Below are positions 1 through 7,555 of a DNA stretch of 64,000 nucleotides, one piece after another. Below the pieces are notes generated by a model. The model worked only from the letters and a program-made list of their open reading frames with translations, had not been told where the DNA came from and did no database searches. Source of the stretch: Fibrobacter sp. UBA1765 (lineage in GTDB: Bacteria; Fibrobacterota; Fibrobacteria; Fibrobacterales; Fibrobacteraceae). Position numbers and translations under genes: made by a program. Numbering within the stretch: position 1 is the first letter of the stretch; every line of letters starts with the position of its first letter. The stretch is taken from assembly GCA_002314675.1 (NCBI GenBank), contig DCGZ01000136.1, positions 1-64,000 of the forward strand, read 5' to 3'.

Positions 1-60
1 AAGCACCGAAGGTGCGTACCTCACGCCTCAAAGCACCGAAGGTGCGACCTGATTCCTGAA
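1..60. repeat. Tandem hairpin repeat, left edge
   Basis: The unit AAGCACCGAAGGTGCG occurs at 1-16 and again at 31-46, a 30-base period. Each contains the hairpin GCACC-GAA-GGTGC. Bases 1-23 are found again, reverse-complemented and identical, at 20185-20207. The following bases (attcctgaattctgtcc) resemble low-complexity sequence in the other repeat islands. This is a dispersed intergenic repeat; its extent to the left is outside the window. Confidence 0.75.
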
Positions 61-88
61 TTCTGTCCTCAGTTCTCTATCTTCTTAC

Positions 89-96
89 TACATTTG
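89..96 (+). promoter_or_regulatory. TAnnTTTG promoter box upstream of mnmA
   Basis: TACATTTG lies 35 bases before the mnmA start codon. It matches the -7 element TAnnTTTG known from Bacteroidetes primary-sigma promoters. No convincing upstream -33/-35 element was seen, so the call rests on the shared pattern across the window. Confidence 0.5.
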
Positions 97-131
97 GAAC
101 CAAAATAGTAGGTATTTCAAAGAGGTTTGTT

Positions 132-1223
132 ATGTCGAAAGGGCTTGTCGCGGTTGGGCTTTCTGGTGGCGTAGATTCTGCACTTGCTGCATGGACTCTT
201 AAGCAGCAGGGGTATGATGTTATTGGCGTGACGATGTCTACCTGGGACGGTTCTATTCCGAACATGCCTCATGTTGAAGGCCGTGAGGGGTGCTTTGGAC
301 CTGGTGAAGACGAAAGCATTGCAGAAGCTAAAAAGGTTGCAAGCCGCCTTGGCGTTGAACATGTAACGGTCAGCGTTTCTGAAGAATACAAGCGCCTGGT
401 TCTTGACTATTTTCGTGCAGAATATCGTGCCGGGCGAACCCCGAACCCTTGTGTCCGTTGCAATCAAACGATCAAGTTCGGTGCTCTTCACATGGCAGTG
501 CGCCGTCTTGGCATTGACTTTGACTATTTTGCTACAGGCCACTATGCCCGTCTAGATTTTAAGGACCCTATGCAGCCGTTTCTTTGGCGTGCTACAGACA
601 ATACAAAGGATCAGTCCTATTTTCTTTCGAGGCTTACAGAAGACCAGCTTTCTACGGTAATGTTTCCGCTTGGCGGCATGCGCAAGGAAGATGTAAAAAA
701 GCTGGCCTGTGAAATTGGCTGGGAAGACTTTGCTAAGAAAAAGGAAAGCCAGGACTTTTTGGAATGTGGCGACTATTCAGTCTTGTTTGATGAATCAGAC
801 AATGTTCCTGGAGATTTTGTCGACTTGAACGGCAAGGTCCTTGGCAAGCACAAAGGCATTATTCATTACACGATTGGTCAACGTAAGGGACTAAATATTG
901 GCGGTCAGCCGGAACCCCTCTTTGTTGTGGCTATCGATGCACAAAAGAACCAGGTCATTCTTGGACCTCGTTCTTCACTTTCATGTACGGGTGTCAAGGC
1001 CCACGATGTGAACTTGCTCGTAAGCCCGGAATCCCCGTTGTTGCAAGGTGAATTGACAGCGCGCATTCGCCTAGGCCATAATGGAGCAAGCGCAAAGATC
1101 GAATCCCTTTCTAAGGAAAGCATTTCAGTATCGTTTGATACTCCACAATTCGCCTCGACGCCGGGCCAGATTCTGGTTCTGTACGCAGGTGATGGAGTTG
1201 TTGCGTCTGCTGTAATTGACTAG
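132..1223 (+). CDS. mnmA: tRNA 2-thiouridine(34) synthase MnmA
   Basis: Cytoplasmic ATP-dependent enzyme that thiolates U34 of Lys, Glu and Gln tRNAs with sulfur from a carrier. At 363 residues it has the family length. Visible landmarks are the PP-loop SGGVDS (residues 11-16), NPCVRCN with the first catalytic-type cysteine (Cys107), ATGHYAR near 135-140, KDQSYFL near 159-165 and the C-terminal HYTIGQRKGLNIGG. The usual second cysteine motif (ESQDIC) reads ESQDFLEC here, so the cysteine (Cys212) is displaced by two residues. ATG 132 was chosen because AAAGAGG precedes it and the PP-loop spacing is normal. It ends three bases from the convergent aldolase gene. Confidence 0.9.
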   Translation: MSKGLVAVGLSGGVDSALAAWTLKQQGYDVIGVTMSTWDGSIPNMPHVEGREGCFGPGEDESIAEAKKVASRLGVEHVTVSVSEEYKRLVLDYFRAEYRAGRTPNPCVRCNQTIKFGALHMAVRRLGIDFDYFATGHYARLDFKDPMQPFLWRATDNTKDQSYFLSRLTEDQLSTVMFPLGGMRKEDVKKLACEIGWEDFAKKKESQDFLECGDYSVLFDESDNVPGDFVDLNGKVLGKHKGIIHYTIGQRKGLNIGGQPEPLFVVAIDAQKNQVILGPRSSLSCTGVKAHDVNLLVSPESPLLQGELTARIRLGHNGASAKIESLSKESISVSFDTPQFASTPGQILVLYAGDGVVASAVID

Positions 1224-1226
1224 TTG

Positions 1227-1883
1227 CTATTTACGGGCAGCCCTTACTGCATCAAGTAGTATCAAGAGGCGCTTGCCGATTTCTTCCCAGTTGCCGCTTG
1301 CCATTAGATCCTTATGGAATATGCTTCCGCCAAAGGCAAGTACGTTTGCCCCGGCCTTTATATAGGCTCCGGCATTTTCTGGGTTTACGCCGCCACAGGC
1401 AAGTAATGGAATGTCGCGGAACGGCCCTCTCAGGTCCTTGATGTAGCTTGGTCCTCCGACAGCGCCTGCCGGGAATATCTTTACGCAAGTTGCGCCTGCC
1501 TGGTATGCGGTTTCAACTTCTGTCGGGGTTAATGCTCCAGGGATCATCGGCAAGCCAAGGCCAACGCCACGGTGAATTATTTTTTCGAATGTGGTTGGCG
1601 AGACTATGAATTCTGCTCCAGCATCGCTTGCATTTTCAAGGTCTGTTATCGTGCGGATCGTTCCTGCCCCGACTATGATTCCGAGTGGGTTTGCAACTGC
1701 TTTTAGCTTTGTAATAATATGGGCGGCATTTGCTGTATTCATGGTTACTTCGATAGCGGTAAGCCCGCATGCGGCTGCAGTCTGTGCACATGCTTCTTCT
1801 TGCCCCGCTGGAATATCGCGTAAGATTCCGACGACAGGCATTTTTGCCATAGCGGCGTTAAAGCGATCTTTGTAATTAGCCAT
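1227..1883 (-). CDS. eda: KDPG/KHG aldolase (2-keto-3-deoxy-6-phosphogluconate aldolase)
   Basis: Class I aldolase that cleaves KDPG to pyruvate and glyceraldehyde 3-phosphate, and often 4-hydroxy-2-oxoglutarate. The 218-residue TIM barrel shows the catalytic Glu45 in IEVTMN, the GAGT phosphate-site strand at 72-75, and the Schiff-base Lys135 in CVKIFPAG, followed by ACGGVNPEN. A strong GGAGGT sits about ten bases before the start. No edd or other Entner-Doudoroff gene is adjacent, so the in vivo substrate (gluconate or uronate breakdown) is inferred from family only. It is convergent with mnmA. Confidence 0.88.
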   Translation of the reverse strand: MANYKDRFNAAMAKMPVVGILRDIPAGQEEACAQTAAACGLTAIEVTMNTANAAHIITKLKAVANPLGIIVGAGTIRTITDLENASDAGAEFIVSPTTFEKIIHRGVGLGLPMIPGALTPTEVETAYQAGATCVKIFPAGAVGGPSYIKDLRGPFRDIPLLACGGVNPENAGAYIKAGANVLAFGGSIFHKDLMASGNWEEIGKRLLILLDAVRAARK

Positions 1884-2068
1884 AAAAACAAAACCTCCGA
1901 ATTTAAGCTGAAATATAATGAAATAGGGACTTTAAAGTATAGCGAATGATTGATTTTTTTTGCTTAGAATAAAGAATTGTGTAAAACAGGCACTCGCACT
2001 GCCAAATAAAATATATGTTTATGTGAAAAAAAGAAAGGTTATATTTGAAGTTTTGAAGAGGTACTCTT

Positions 2069-2809
2069 ATGCCAGACATTAGCAGCAAGGAATTTACTGT
2101 TCGTTTTTCGGATTGTGACTATACGAGCCGCGCAAAGCTCTCGACCCTTTTTAGGTTTATGGAAGAGTGTGCCGTGGCAAGTGCCGAAGAAAATGGTTAC
2201 GGTTTGAGGAACCTTTTTAAAATGGGTTACACGCTTTTGCTTTCCCGCCAAAAATTGCGCATTTCGCATACGCCTGTGCAGGGTGAATCGCTCCGAGTTG
2301 ATACTTGGATCAAGTCTGTAGAAGGCAAGGTTGCCTGGATGGATTTTTCGTTTGTGGATTCTAGGGGCAATGCGATTGCGCAGGCTACAACTTCGTGGTT
2401 GCTTGTTTCGCTTAAGCAAATGAAGGCGGTTGACTTTAGCGAGTCTCCGATTCCATTTTCTATTGTCGAAGGTCGCGAAGCGCTTTCTGAACGCATTGAC
2501 ATTCTTATGCCTGGCGAAGCCCCTTGCATTGCCTATGCTCGCGAAGCGCGCTACAGTGACCTTGACCTGAACATGCATGTGAACAACTGCAAGTACGTGG
2601 AATGGTGCATGGATGTCTTTTCTCTAGATGAATTGAAGGGTAGGCAAATTCGAAGCGTACAGATGAACTACCTTTCCCAGATACCTTTTGGAGCGAAGGT
2701 AAACATAATTCGCTTTAAGGATACGCATCACCATTCCTTGATAATGGGCGTTGCCGCGAATAATCCGGAAGCCGTTTATTTCCAGGCCCGTATAGGCTTT
2801 GGCAGTTAA
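2069..2809 (+). CDS. Acyl-ACP thioesterase (FatA/FatB type)
   Basis: Cytosolic double-hotdog thioesterase of 246 residues that releases fatty acids from acyl carrier protein. The N-terminal hotdog carries FTVRFSDCDYTSRAKLS, the central strand has WIKSVEGKVAWMDFSF, and the second hotdog carries LDLNMHVNNCKYVEW, the plant-like N-H-VNN-KY-EW active-site signature of the PF01643 family. Chain-length specificity cannot be read. The start has GAGGTACTCTTATG before it. It runs towards the metallo-hydrolase gene and its last codons overlap that gene's end by four bases. Confidence 0.87.
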   Translation: MPDISSKEFTVRFSDCDYTSRAKLSTLFRFMEECAVASAEENGYGLRNLFKMGYTLLLSRQKLRISHTPVQGESLRVDTWIKSVEGKVAWMDFSFVDSRGNAIAQATTSWLLVSLKQMKAVDFSESPIPFSIVEGREALSERIDILMPGEAPCIAYAREARYSDLDLNMHVNNCKYVEWCMDVFSLDELKGRQIRSVQMNYLSQIPFGAKVNIIRFKDTHHHSLIMGVAANNPEAVYFQARIGFGS

Positions 2810-3651
2810 TTGCATGGCCAAATGCCTACGTTGAATTCCCACTCCAGGCATATAGTTCCAAGCAAGTCTGTCCTTAGGACTCTTGAAGAATCTCCGGTTA
2901 CATAGTATAGTTTGCTTAATGTACTTGCTGTCGGGTGCCCATAGGAGTTTCTCTCGCCAACGCCAATGAGTGCATACGAAGGTGCTACGGCTTCAAGGAA
3001 TTTTAAGGATGACGACGTGTTTGAACCATGGTGGCCGACTTGTAAAATCGTTCCCCGGATATTTCCGCTCATCTGTAGAATCTCTTTTTCCTGTTCGGCT
3101 TCCAGGTCACCGGTAAGAAGCAAGGATTCATTTCCAACTTTGAGCGATAAGACAATGCTTGCTGCGTTTTCTCCTATAGTTTCATTTTTGCTAGGCCAAA
3201 GCACGATGAAGCTGTAATCGGCGAATTTTATAGTGTCTCCGCGACCAATATACTTGGGCTGGATTTTTCTTGCAAGGGACAGGCTTAAAACGCTGTCCTT
3301 GAACGATGTCGTCGTGTCGCTTCCAAGGTAGAGCTCCTTAAAGTCTATGCCTGATTTTAGTGCGCCTATTTCAAGAAGTCCTCCAACATGGTCTCTATGT
3401 AAATGGCTTATGGTTATCCATTCAAGGCTTGTTGCGCCATGCGCTTTTAAGGCATCAATGACTTTTACGGAATCGGGGCCTGTGTCGAACATGGCGTATT
3501 TATCGCCAATGTTTAAAAGAACAGCAAGACCTTGCGAAACGTCGAGCATGTAGATTTTTAGCTTATCCTGTTTGTTTGCGCTTGTCGCGTCGCTATTGCA
3601 AGAGCAAAGGATTGTTGCGATGAACGTTGCCAAAATGAAGAATTTGTACAT
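2806..3651 (-). CDS. ComEC-like metallo-beta-lactamase-fold lipoprotein
   Basis: A 281-residue protein beginning with a lipoprotein-type signal (MYKFFILATFIATILCSC). The body matches the C-terminal metallo-hydrolase domain of the competence protein ComEC: MLDVSQGLAVLLN, FDTG, the metal motif HLHRDHVGG (HxHxDH), LLTGD and QVGHHGS. It lacks ComEC membrane domains, so it is likely a periplasmic or surface-anchored nuclease or phosphodiesterase rather than the DNA channel. The start at 3651 is preferred over an upstream in-frame ATG at 3738 because CAGGA lies seven bases before it and the signal peptide starts there. Confidence 0.8.
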   Translation of the reverse strand: MYKFFILATFIATILCSCNSDATSANKQDKLKIYMLDVSQGLAVLLNIGDKYAMFDTGPDSVKVIDALKAHGATSLEWITISHLHRDHVGGLLEIGALKSGIDFKELYLGSDTTTSFKDSVLSLSLARKIQPKYIGRGDTIKFADYSFIVLWPSKNETIGENAASIVLSLKVGNESLLLTGDLEAEQEKEILQMSGNIRGTILQVGHHGSNTSSSLKFLEAVAPSYALIGVGERNSYGHPTASTLSKLYYVTGDSSRVLRTDLLGTICLEWEFNVGIWPCN

Positions 3652-3829
3652 ATTGTAATCCTGGAAAAAGTTGTTGACGGGTAAGAAAAATCTGTTTTTG
3701 GCTATATAGAAACGCTTTTTATGGCATTTTTGACACAAAAATTTTGTAAAAAGGTTTAAACTTGAGTTGAAGAGCCTAAATTGCGCCCTGTTTGCGCTGA
3801 ATAAGATGCTTCTTTCTCGTTTTCTTTAC

Positions 3830-3837
3830 TATCTTTG
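3830..3837 (+). promoter_or_regulatory. TAnnTTTG promoter box
   Basis: TATCTTTG lies 17 bases before the start codon at 3855 and is followed by an AAAGAGG ribosome site. It matches the same box found before mnmA and tRNA-His. Confidence 0.55.
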
Positions 3838-3854
3838 CCACCAAAGAGGTTTTT

Positions 3855-4235
3855 ATGCAGTTACCTAAGTACAAGAAGAAGAAGCGCATTAAGTTGAAAG
3901 TCTGCCAGGAACCGGGCTGTGGCCGCGAATTCTGGGGACATCCGATTGCAAAGTACTGCGAACTTCACCGCGATATCAAGGCTCGTGCAAAGCAGAAAAA
4001 GGATATCGAGAATATCGAATCCCGCAATATCATTATTCGCCACAATTACACAGAAACCATGGACTTGCCGTTCAAGTGCTGCTTGCCAGGCTGCGATAAT
4101 GAATTTGACATCAAACTTTACCCGAAGCAGTTCGTGTACCCGCGTTTTTGCATGGAACACCGCAACGACTTTAAGCGTGCTAACTTTATGCGTATTATGG
4201 CAAAAAAGGTTGTTGACGACGAGGAAGAAGAATAA
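3855..4235 (+). CDS. Small protein with two Cys/His zinc-type motifs, function unknown
   Basis: A 126-residue basic protein with an acidic tail (DDEEEE). Two similar modules are visible: C17-X4-C22-X12-C35-X2-H38 and C75/76-X4-C80-X18-C99-X2-H102, each with an aromatic Y/F-C-x-x-H closing pair. This pattern suggests a pair of structural zinc sites. I do not recognise a named family. The N-terminus is Lys-rich (KYKKKKRIKLK), which would suit nucleic-acid binding, but that is inference. It has its own TAnnTTTG box and an AAAGAGG ribosome site, and is followed by the tRNA-His promoter. Confidence 0.75.
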   Translation: MQLPKYKKKKRIKLKVCQEPGCGREFWGHPIAKYCELHRDIKARAKQKKDIENIESRNIIIRHNYTETMDLPFKCCLPGCDNEFDIKLYPKQFVYPRFCMEHRNDFKRANFMRIMAKKVVDDEEEE

Positions 4236-4259
4236 TTTTCGAAATTTTTAGCGTAACCC

Positions 4260-4289
4260 TTGACAAATGCTGTTAGTTTGGTATATTTG
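4260..4289 (+). promoter_or_regulatory. Promoter of tRNA-His
   Basis: TTGACA at 4260-4265 and TATATT at 4282-4287 are separated by 16 bases. The -10 is extended as TATATTTG (4282-4289), matching TAnnTTTG. The tRNA begins 14 bases later. This is the clearest promoter in the window and shows a -35 element and the TAnnTTTG box together. Confidence 0.85.
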
Positions 4290-4303
4290 GGTCGCTAAAT
4301 CAT

Positions 4304-4378
4304 GGTGGGTGTAGCTCAATTGGTTAGAGTCCCAGATTGTGATTCTGGTTGTTGTCGGTTCAAGTCCGGTTACCCACC
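4304..4378 (+). tRNA. tRNA-His (GTG anticodon)
   Basis: Folds as a cloverleaf: acceptor GTGGGTG (4305-4311) pairs with TACCCAC (4371-4377), the anticodon stem CCAGA/TCTGG encloses TTGTGAT with anticodon GTG, and the T arm reads GTCGG-TTCAAGT-CCGGT. The extra G at -1 (4304) faces C73 (4378), the identity pair of bacterial tRNA-His. CCA is not encoded. A terminator follows at once. Confidence 0.95.
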
Positions 4379-4391
4379 CGAAAGCTAAAAG

Positions 4392-4422
4392 ACCTCGCAG
4401 TTCGCTGCGAGGTTCTTTTTTT
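4392..4422 (+). terminator. Rho-independent terminator of tRNA-His
   Basis: Nine-base stem ACCTCGCAG/CTGCGAGGT with a TTCG loop, followed by TCTTTTTTT. Confidence 0.93.
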
Positions 4423-4837
4423 GTATTTCTGAAAACGAAAGTCACCTGCTTCGCCGGTGGAATTTTTTTTGTGCGTGTTTTGTCGCTTAGAGTCGCAACT
4501 AGTACCTGGAAAATGAAGTGTGGCGAGATTTTCCAAGCATCCTCGTAGTATTAAAGAGCTTTGAAGACAAGTTTTGTACCATATTGAACACAAAATGTTG
4601 AATATTCATGCTTCTTTATGGTACTAAATAGGGAAAAATATTGGTTTTGGTACCAAAACTTTAGGAATAATGCCTTTAAAGTGTGGCTTAGGGTTGCAAT
4701 TCATGGTACTAAAGAGTAAAAAACATTGGGCTTAGTACCATCAGGATTGGAAAATGCGAGACTTGGTACTATTCTGTGCAAAAAAATAACAAGGCTAAGG
4801 CGAACAAGGAACTGCGGCTTGAACTGTGACCCGTGGT
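4423..4837. repeat. Gene-free stretch with a spaced GGTACTA/TAGTACC motif
   Basis: No convincing reading frame. The motif GGTACTA, or its complement TAGTACC, occurs at 4500-4506, 4620-4626, 4705-4711, 4733-4739 and 4765-4771. A 16-base palindrome with core GGTACC lies at 4644-4659 (GTTTTGG/TACCAAAAC). Centres from 4620 to 4765 fall roughly 28-32 bases apart, or twice that. Single copies also occur upstream of macA (18794), the sprA-like gene (26891) and the TPR lipoprotein (48920). It may be a protein-binding array or a small RNA locus; neither is shown. Confidence 0.6.
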
Positions 4838-4842
4838 TACAA

Positions 4843-4876
4843 AAATAAAGGCTATGCCCAAATGGTGCATAGCCTT
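4843..4876 (-). terminator. Terminator of the sigma factor gene
   Basis: Reading the minus strand, AAGGCTATGC pairs with GCATAGCCTT across a nine-base loop, followed by TATTTTTG. It lies 20 bases past the stop codon. Confidence 0.88.
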
Positions 4877-4895
4877 AAATTTATTTCTGTTGCAA

Positions 4896-5708
4896 TTACT
4901 TGTTGATTGCTGCGAGGAACGCGTCCTTCTTTTCTTGGAGGTATTCCTGCTTGTTGCACTTGCGAATACGGCGGAGAGCCTGGTCACGCAACTGGCGGAC
5001 ACGTTCGTGAGAAATGTTCATGGATTCGCCGACTTCACGGAGCGTTTGCGGGGCTTCTTGGTTAATGCCGAAGATGCCTGTAATAACGCGGGCTTCGCGT
5101 TCCGGGAGCTGATCCATGAGGTCGCGTGCGAGTGCTTCAACGCTCTGGATTTCAGAATCGTTTTCTGGGTTGGTTACGGAACCATCTGCCAAGACTTCGG
5201 CGTATGTTGCCTTGGAGTCTGCCTTGAGCGGACTATCGAAGGAAACGCCGCGCTGGCCGATCTGGATGAGTTCACGAATCTTTTCGTTGATTTCCTTACC
5301 GCGGGACTGTTCGTGCAATGCCTTGCGGACAAGCAAGTGCTGGTTTGCCGGCAAGCGGATAAGGTTACCCTGTTCGTTGATTGCACGGGTAATGTAAGCC
5401 TTGATCCACCATACGCCGTAGCTGATGAATTTAAGACCGCGGGTATGTTCAAAGGATTCGATTGCTCGCACAAGACCCATAGCGCCTTCGCTAACGAGGT
5501 CCGGGAGTGGAATCGGGCAACCACGGTACTGGATAGCCACCTTAAGAACAAAGCGCATGTTTGCAGAAATAAGACGCTTCCTTGCGACCTTGTCACCTTC
5601 TTTTGCTCGCTGGAAGAGAATTTGTTCTTCTTCGCGGGAAAGCGGTGCTGTCTTGCGGATATCTTCAAGATAACGCTTGAGGGTCGAATCTGTAGAATCT
5701 ATATGCAT
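4896..5708 (-). CDS. RNA polymerase sigma-70 family factor, short form
   Basis: A 270-residue sigma factor with regions 1.2 to 4 but no acidic region 1.1, the layout of Bacteroidetes primary sigma factors. Region 1.2/2.1 spans STLKRYLEDIRKTAPLSREEE; region 2.2-2.4 holds LPDLVSEGAMGLVRAIESF and FISYGVWWIKAYITRAI; RLPANQH follows; region 4.2 ends with ISHERVRQLRDQALRRIR. It directs RNA polymerase to promoters, plausibly the TAnnTTTG boxes noted here. Whether it is the primary sigma or a group 2 relative cannot be settled from one window. The leader contains AAGGAGCAGG about 14 bases before the start. A terminator follows. Confidence 0.9.
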   Translation of the reverse strand: MHIDSTDSTLKRYLEDIRKTAPLSREEEQILFQRAKEGDKVARKRLISANMRFVLKVAIQYRGCPIPLPDLVSEGAMGLVRAIESFEHTRGLKFISYGVWWIKAYITRAINEQGNLIRLPANQHLLVRKALHEQSRGKEINEKIRELIQIGQRGVSFDSPLKADSKATYAEVLADGSVTNPENDSEIQSVEALARDLMDQLPEREARVITGIFGINQEAPQTLREVGESMNISHERVRQLRDQALRRIRKCNKQEYLQEKKDAFLAAINK

Positions 5709-5965
5709 ACTTATAAAACCTGCTCCTTAGAATTCAATCTAAGTTCGCGCTTCAATATATATTTTTCTTTGAAAAGGGCAATAATGTTTTTTTTGTTAAT
5801 TGACCTCTCGCGCGCCGCAATTTAAAAAATTTTACTCCACTATGCAATGTTTATTGGCTTTTTAGCCCTTTTTATTGCGAAAAAACGCAATTTATAGCAT
5901 TTTGTAAAAAAAATAGTAAGAAAAAGCAAGTAATAAAAAAGTTTTGTTGGTCTACTATTTTAATG

Positions 5966-5994
5966 ACATATTTGTATTATTAAGTCAAATATGT
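5966..5994. promoter_or_regulatory. Inverted repeat upstream of the NifA-type activator
   Basis: ACATATTTG (5966-5974) and CAAATATGT (5986-5994) are exact inverted copies separated by 11 bases and end 17 bases before the start codon. This is the right size and place for an operator or for an mRNA hairpin over the leader. No binding protein can be named. Confidence 0.5.
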
Positions 5995-6011
5995 AGCAAA
6001 ATGAGGCCGCC

Positions 6012-7541
6012 ATGACTCCGGATATCGATAGAAAGCTAAAAGAACTGGAACTCCTTTACGATATCAGCTGTATCCTTGATGAAAACCTGGATATGAGCAA
6101 TGTTGTGCAACCAGTGATGAAAAAATTGGGTGAGTATATGGGAGTCCAGCATGCTACCCTGACCCTTTATAACAGGCATACGGGTGAAATTTCAACCGAA
6201 CTTGCCGAAGGCCTTACAACGCAACAGGCTAAAAAGGGGCGCTACAAGGTAGGCGAGGGTATTACCGGTAAGGTTGTAGAAACTGGCAAGGCAATCGTGG
6301 TTCCGTCTGTTAGCAAGGATCCGAATTACCTTGATAGAACCGGCCGTGGTAAAGATGGCAACAAGGCTTTTATTTGCGTGCCGATTTCAGTGGACCATGA
6401 AGTCGTGGGTACGCTCAGTGCCGATGAACTAAACCCAAGCGAAGAATATCTTAAGGAAGACTTGCGCCTTTTGGAAGTTATCGCCCGCATGATCGCTTCG
6501 GCTGTGCGCCTCCGCCGTCAGGTTCAAGAAGAATACCAGAGTCTGCAGGCTGAAAACTCAAGGCTTCGCCAGGAATTAAAGGAACGATTCCGCCCTGCAA
6601 ACATTGTCGGCAATTCCCGCGAAATGCAGGTCGTGTACGACCAGATTGCTCAAGTTGCAAAGACTCCTTCGACAGTGCTTATTTTGGGTGAAACCGGAAC
6701 CGGCAAGGAACTTGTCGCTCAGGCTTTGCATTACAATTCTGACCGCAGCGCAGGCCCGTTTGTACGTGTACATTGCGCGGCACTCCCGGAAAACATTATT
6801 GAAAGTGAATTGTTTGGCCATGAAAAGGGCGCGTTTACCGGTGCTGTAACAGAACGCAAGGGGCGCTTCGAGGTGGCCGATGGTGGTACGATTTTCCTTG
6901 ATGAAATTGGTGAAATTTCTCCGGCATTGCAGGTAAAGCTTTTGCGTGTTTTGCAGGAACATGAATTTGAGCGTGTCGGAGGATCCAAGACCATTCACGT
7001 GAACATTCGCGTGATTGCTGCTACGAATCGTGACTTGCTGCAAATGGTTCATGAAGGTACATTCCGTGAAGACTTGTACTATCGCTTGCATATCTTCCCG
7101 ATTTATGTTCCGCCTCTCAGGAATCGCAAATCCGATATTGCGCAGCTCGTGGACTTTTTCCTTGAAAAGTACTGCAAGCAAATGAACAAGAACATTCGTC
7201 GCGTTTCTACAGGCACGATTGACATGCTTATGAGTTACCATTGGGCTGGCAATGTGCGTGAACTTGAAAACTGTATCGAGCGCGCTGTTCTTGTGGCCGA
7301 TGGCGACGTGATTTACCCGCACCATTTGCCGCCAACGCTCCAGACTGCCGAAGCTACGGATTCTTCGGTGCGCGGCGATTTGAAGAGCATGGTCGATGCG
7401 TATGAACGTGATATCATTAGCGATGCACTTAAGAGTGCTAAGGGCAAGGTCGCGGCTGCTGCGCGAGCCCTTTCAACAACACAGCGCATTCTTGGTTACA
7501 AGATCAAGAACTTAGATATTGACGTTAAGCGCTTTACTTGA
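6012..7541 (+). CDS. Sigma-54-dependent activator, NifA type (GAF-AAA+-Fis)
   Basis: A 509-residue bacterial enhancer-binding protein. An N-terminal GAF sensor covers about 20-165, the AAA+ domain about 200-425 with Walker A GETGTGKE (226-233), the sigma-54 contact loop GAFTGA (273-278) and GGTIFLDEIGE, and a C-terminal Fis-like helix-turn-helix covers about 470-505. It would remodel sigma-54 polymerase at -24/-12 promoters in response to a small ligand or redox cue sensed by GAF. The order matches NifA but no nif gene is in the window, so nitrogen control is not claimed. An inverted repeat lies in its leader. It converges on the outer-membrane protein gene. Confidence 0.9.
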   Translation: MTPDIDRKLKELELLYDISCILDENLDMSNVVQPVMKKLGEYMGVQHATLTLYNRHTGEISTELAEGLTTQQAKKGRYKVGEGITGKVVETGKAIVVPSVSKDPNYLDRTGRGKDGNKAFICVPISVDHEVVGTLSADELNPSEEYLKEDLRLLEVIARMIASAVRLRRQVQEEYQSLQAENSRLRQELKERFRPANIVGNSREMQVVYDQIAQVAKTPSTVLILGETGTGKELVAQALHYNSDRSAGPFVRVHCAALPENIIESELFGHEKGAFTGAVTERKGRFEVADGGTIFLDEIGEISPALQVKLLRVLQEHEFERVGGSKTIHVNIRVIAATNRDLLQMVHEGTFREDLYYRLHIFPIYVPPLRNRKSDIAQLVDFFLEKYCKQMNKNIRRVSTGTIDMLMSYHWAGNVRELENCIERAVLVADGDVIYPHHLPPTLQTAEATDSSVRGDLKSMVDAYERDIISDALKSAKGKVAAAARALSTTQRILGYKIKNLDIDVKRFT

Positions 7542-7555
7542 TTTAAAAAAATTGT

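Noticed and set aside
1..46. Possible CRISPR repeats at the left edge
   Set aside because: Only two units with a 14-base spacer, hairpin-type repeats and no cas genes; it fits a dispersed hairpin repeat instead.
4833..5825. 330-residue plus-strand frame
   Set aside because: It is antisense to the sigma factor gene, whose minus-strand product has complete family motifs.
6012..7541. NifA controlling nitrogen fixation
   Set aside because: The domain order fits, but no nif gene or -24/-12 site is in the window, so only the general class is claimed.
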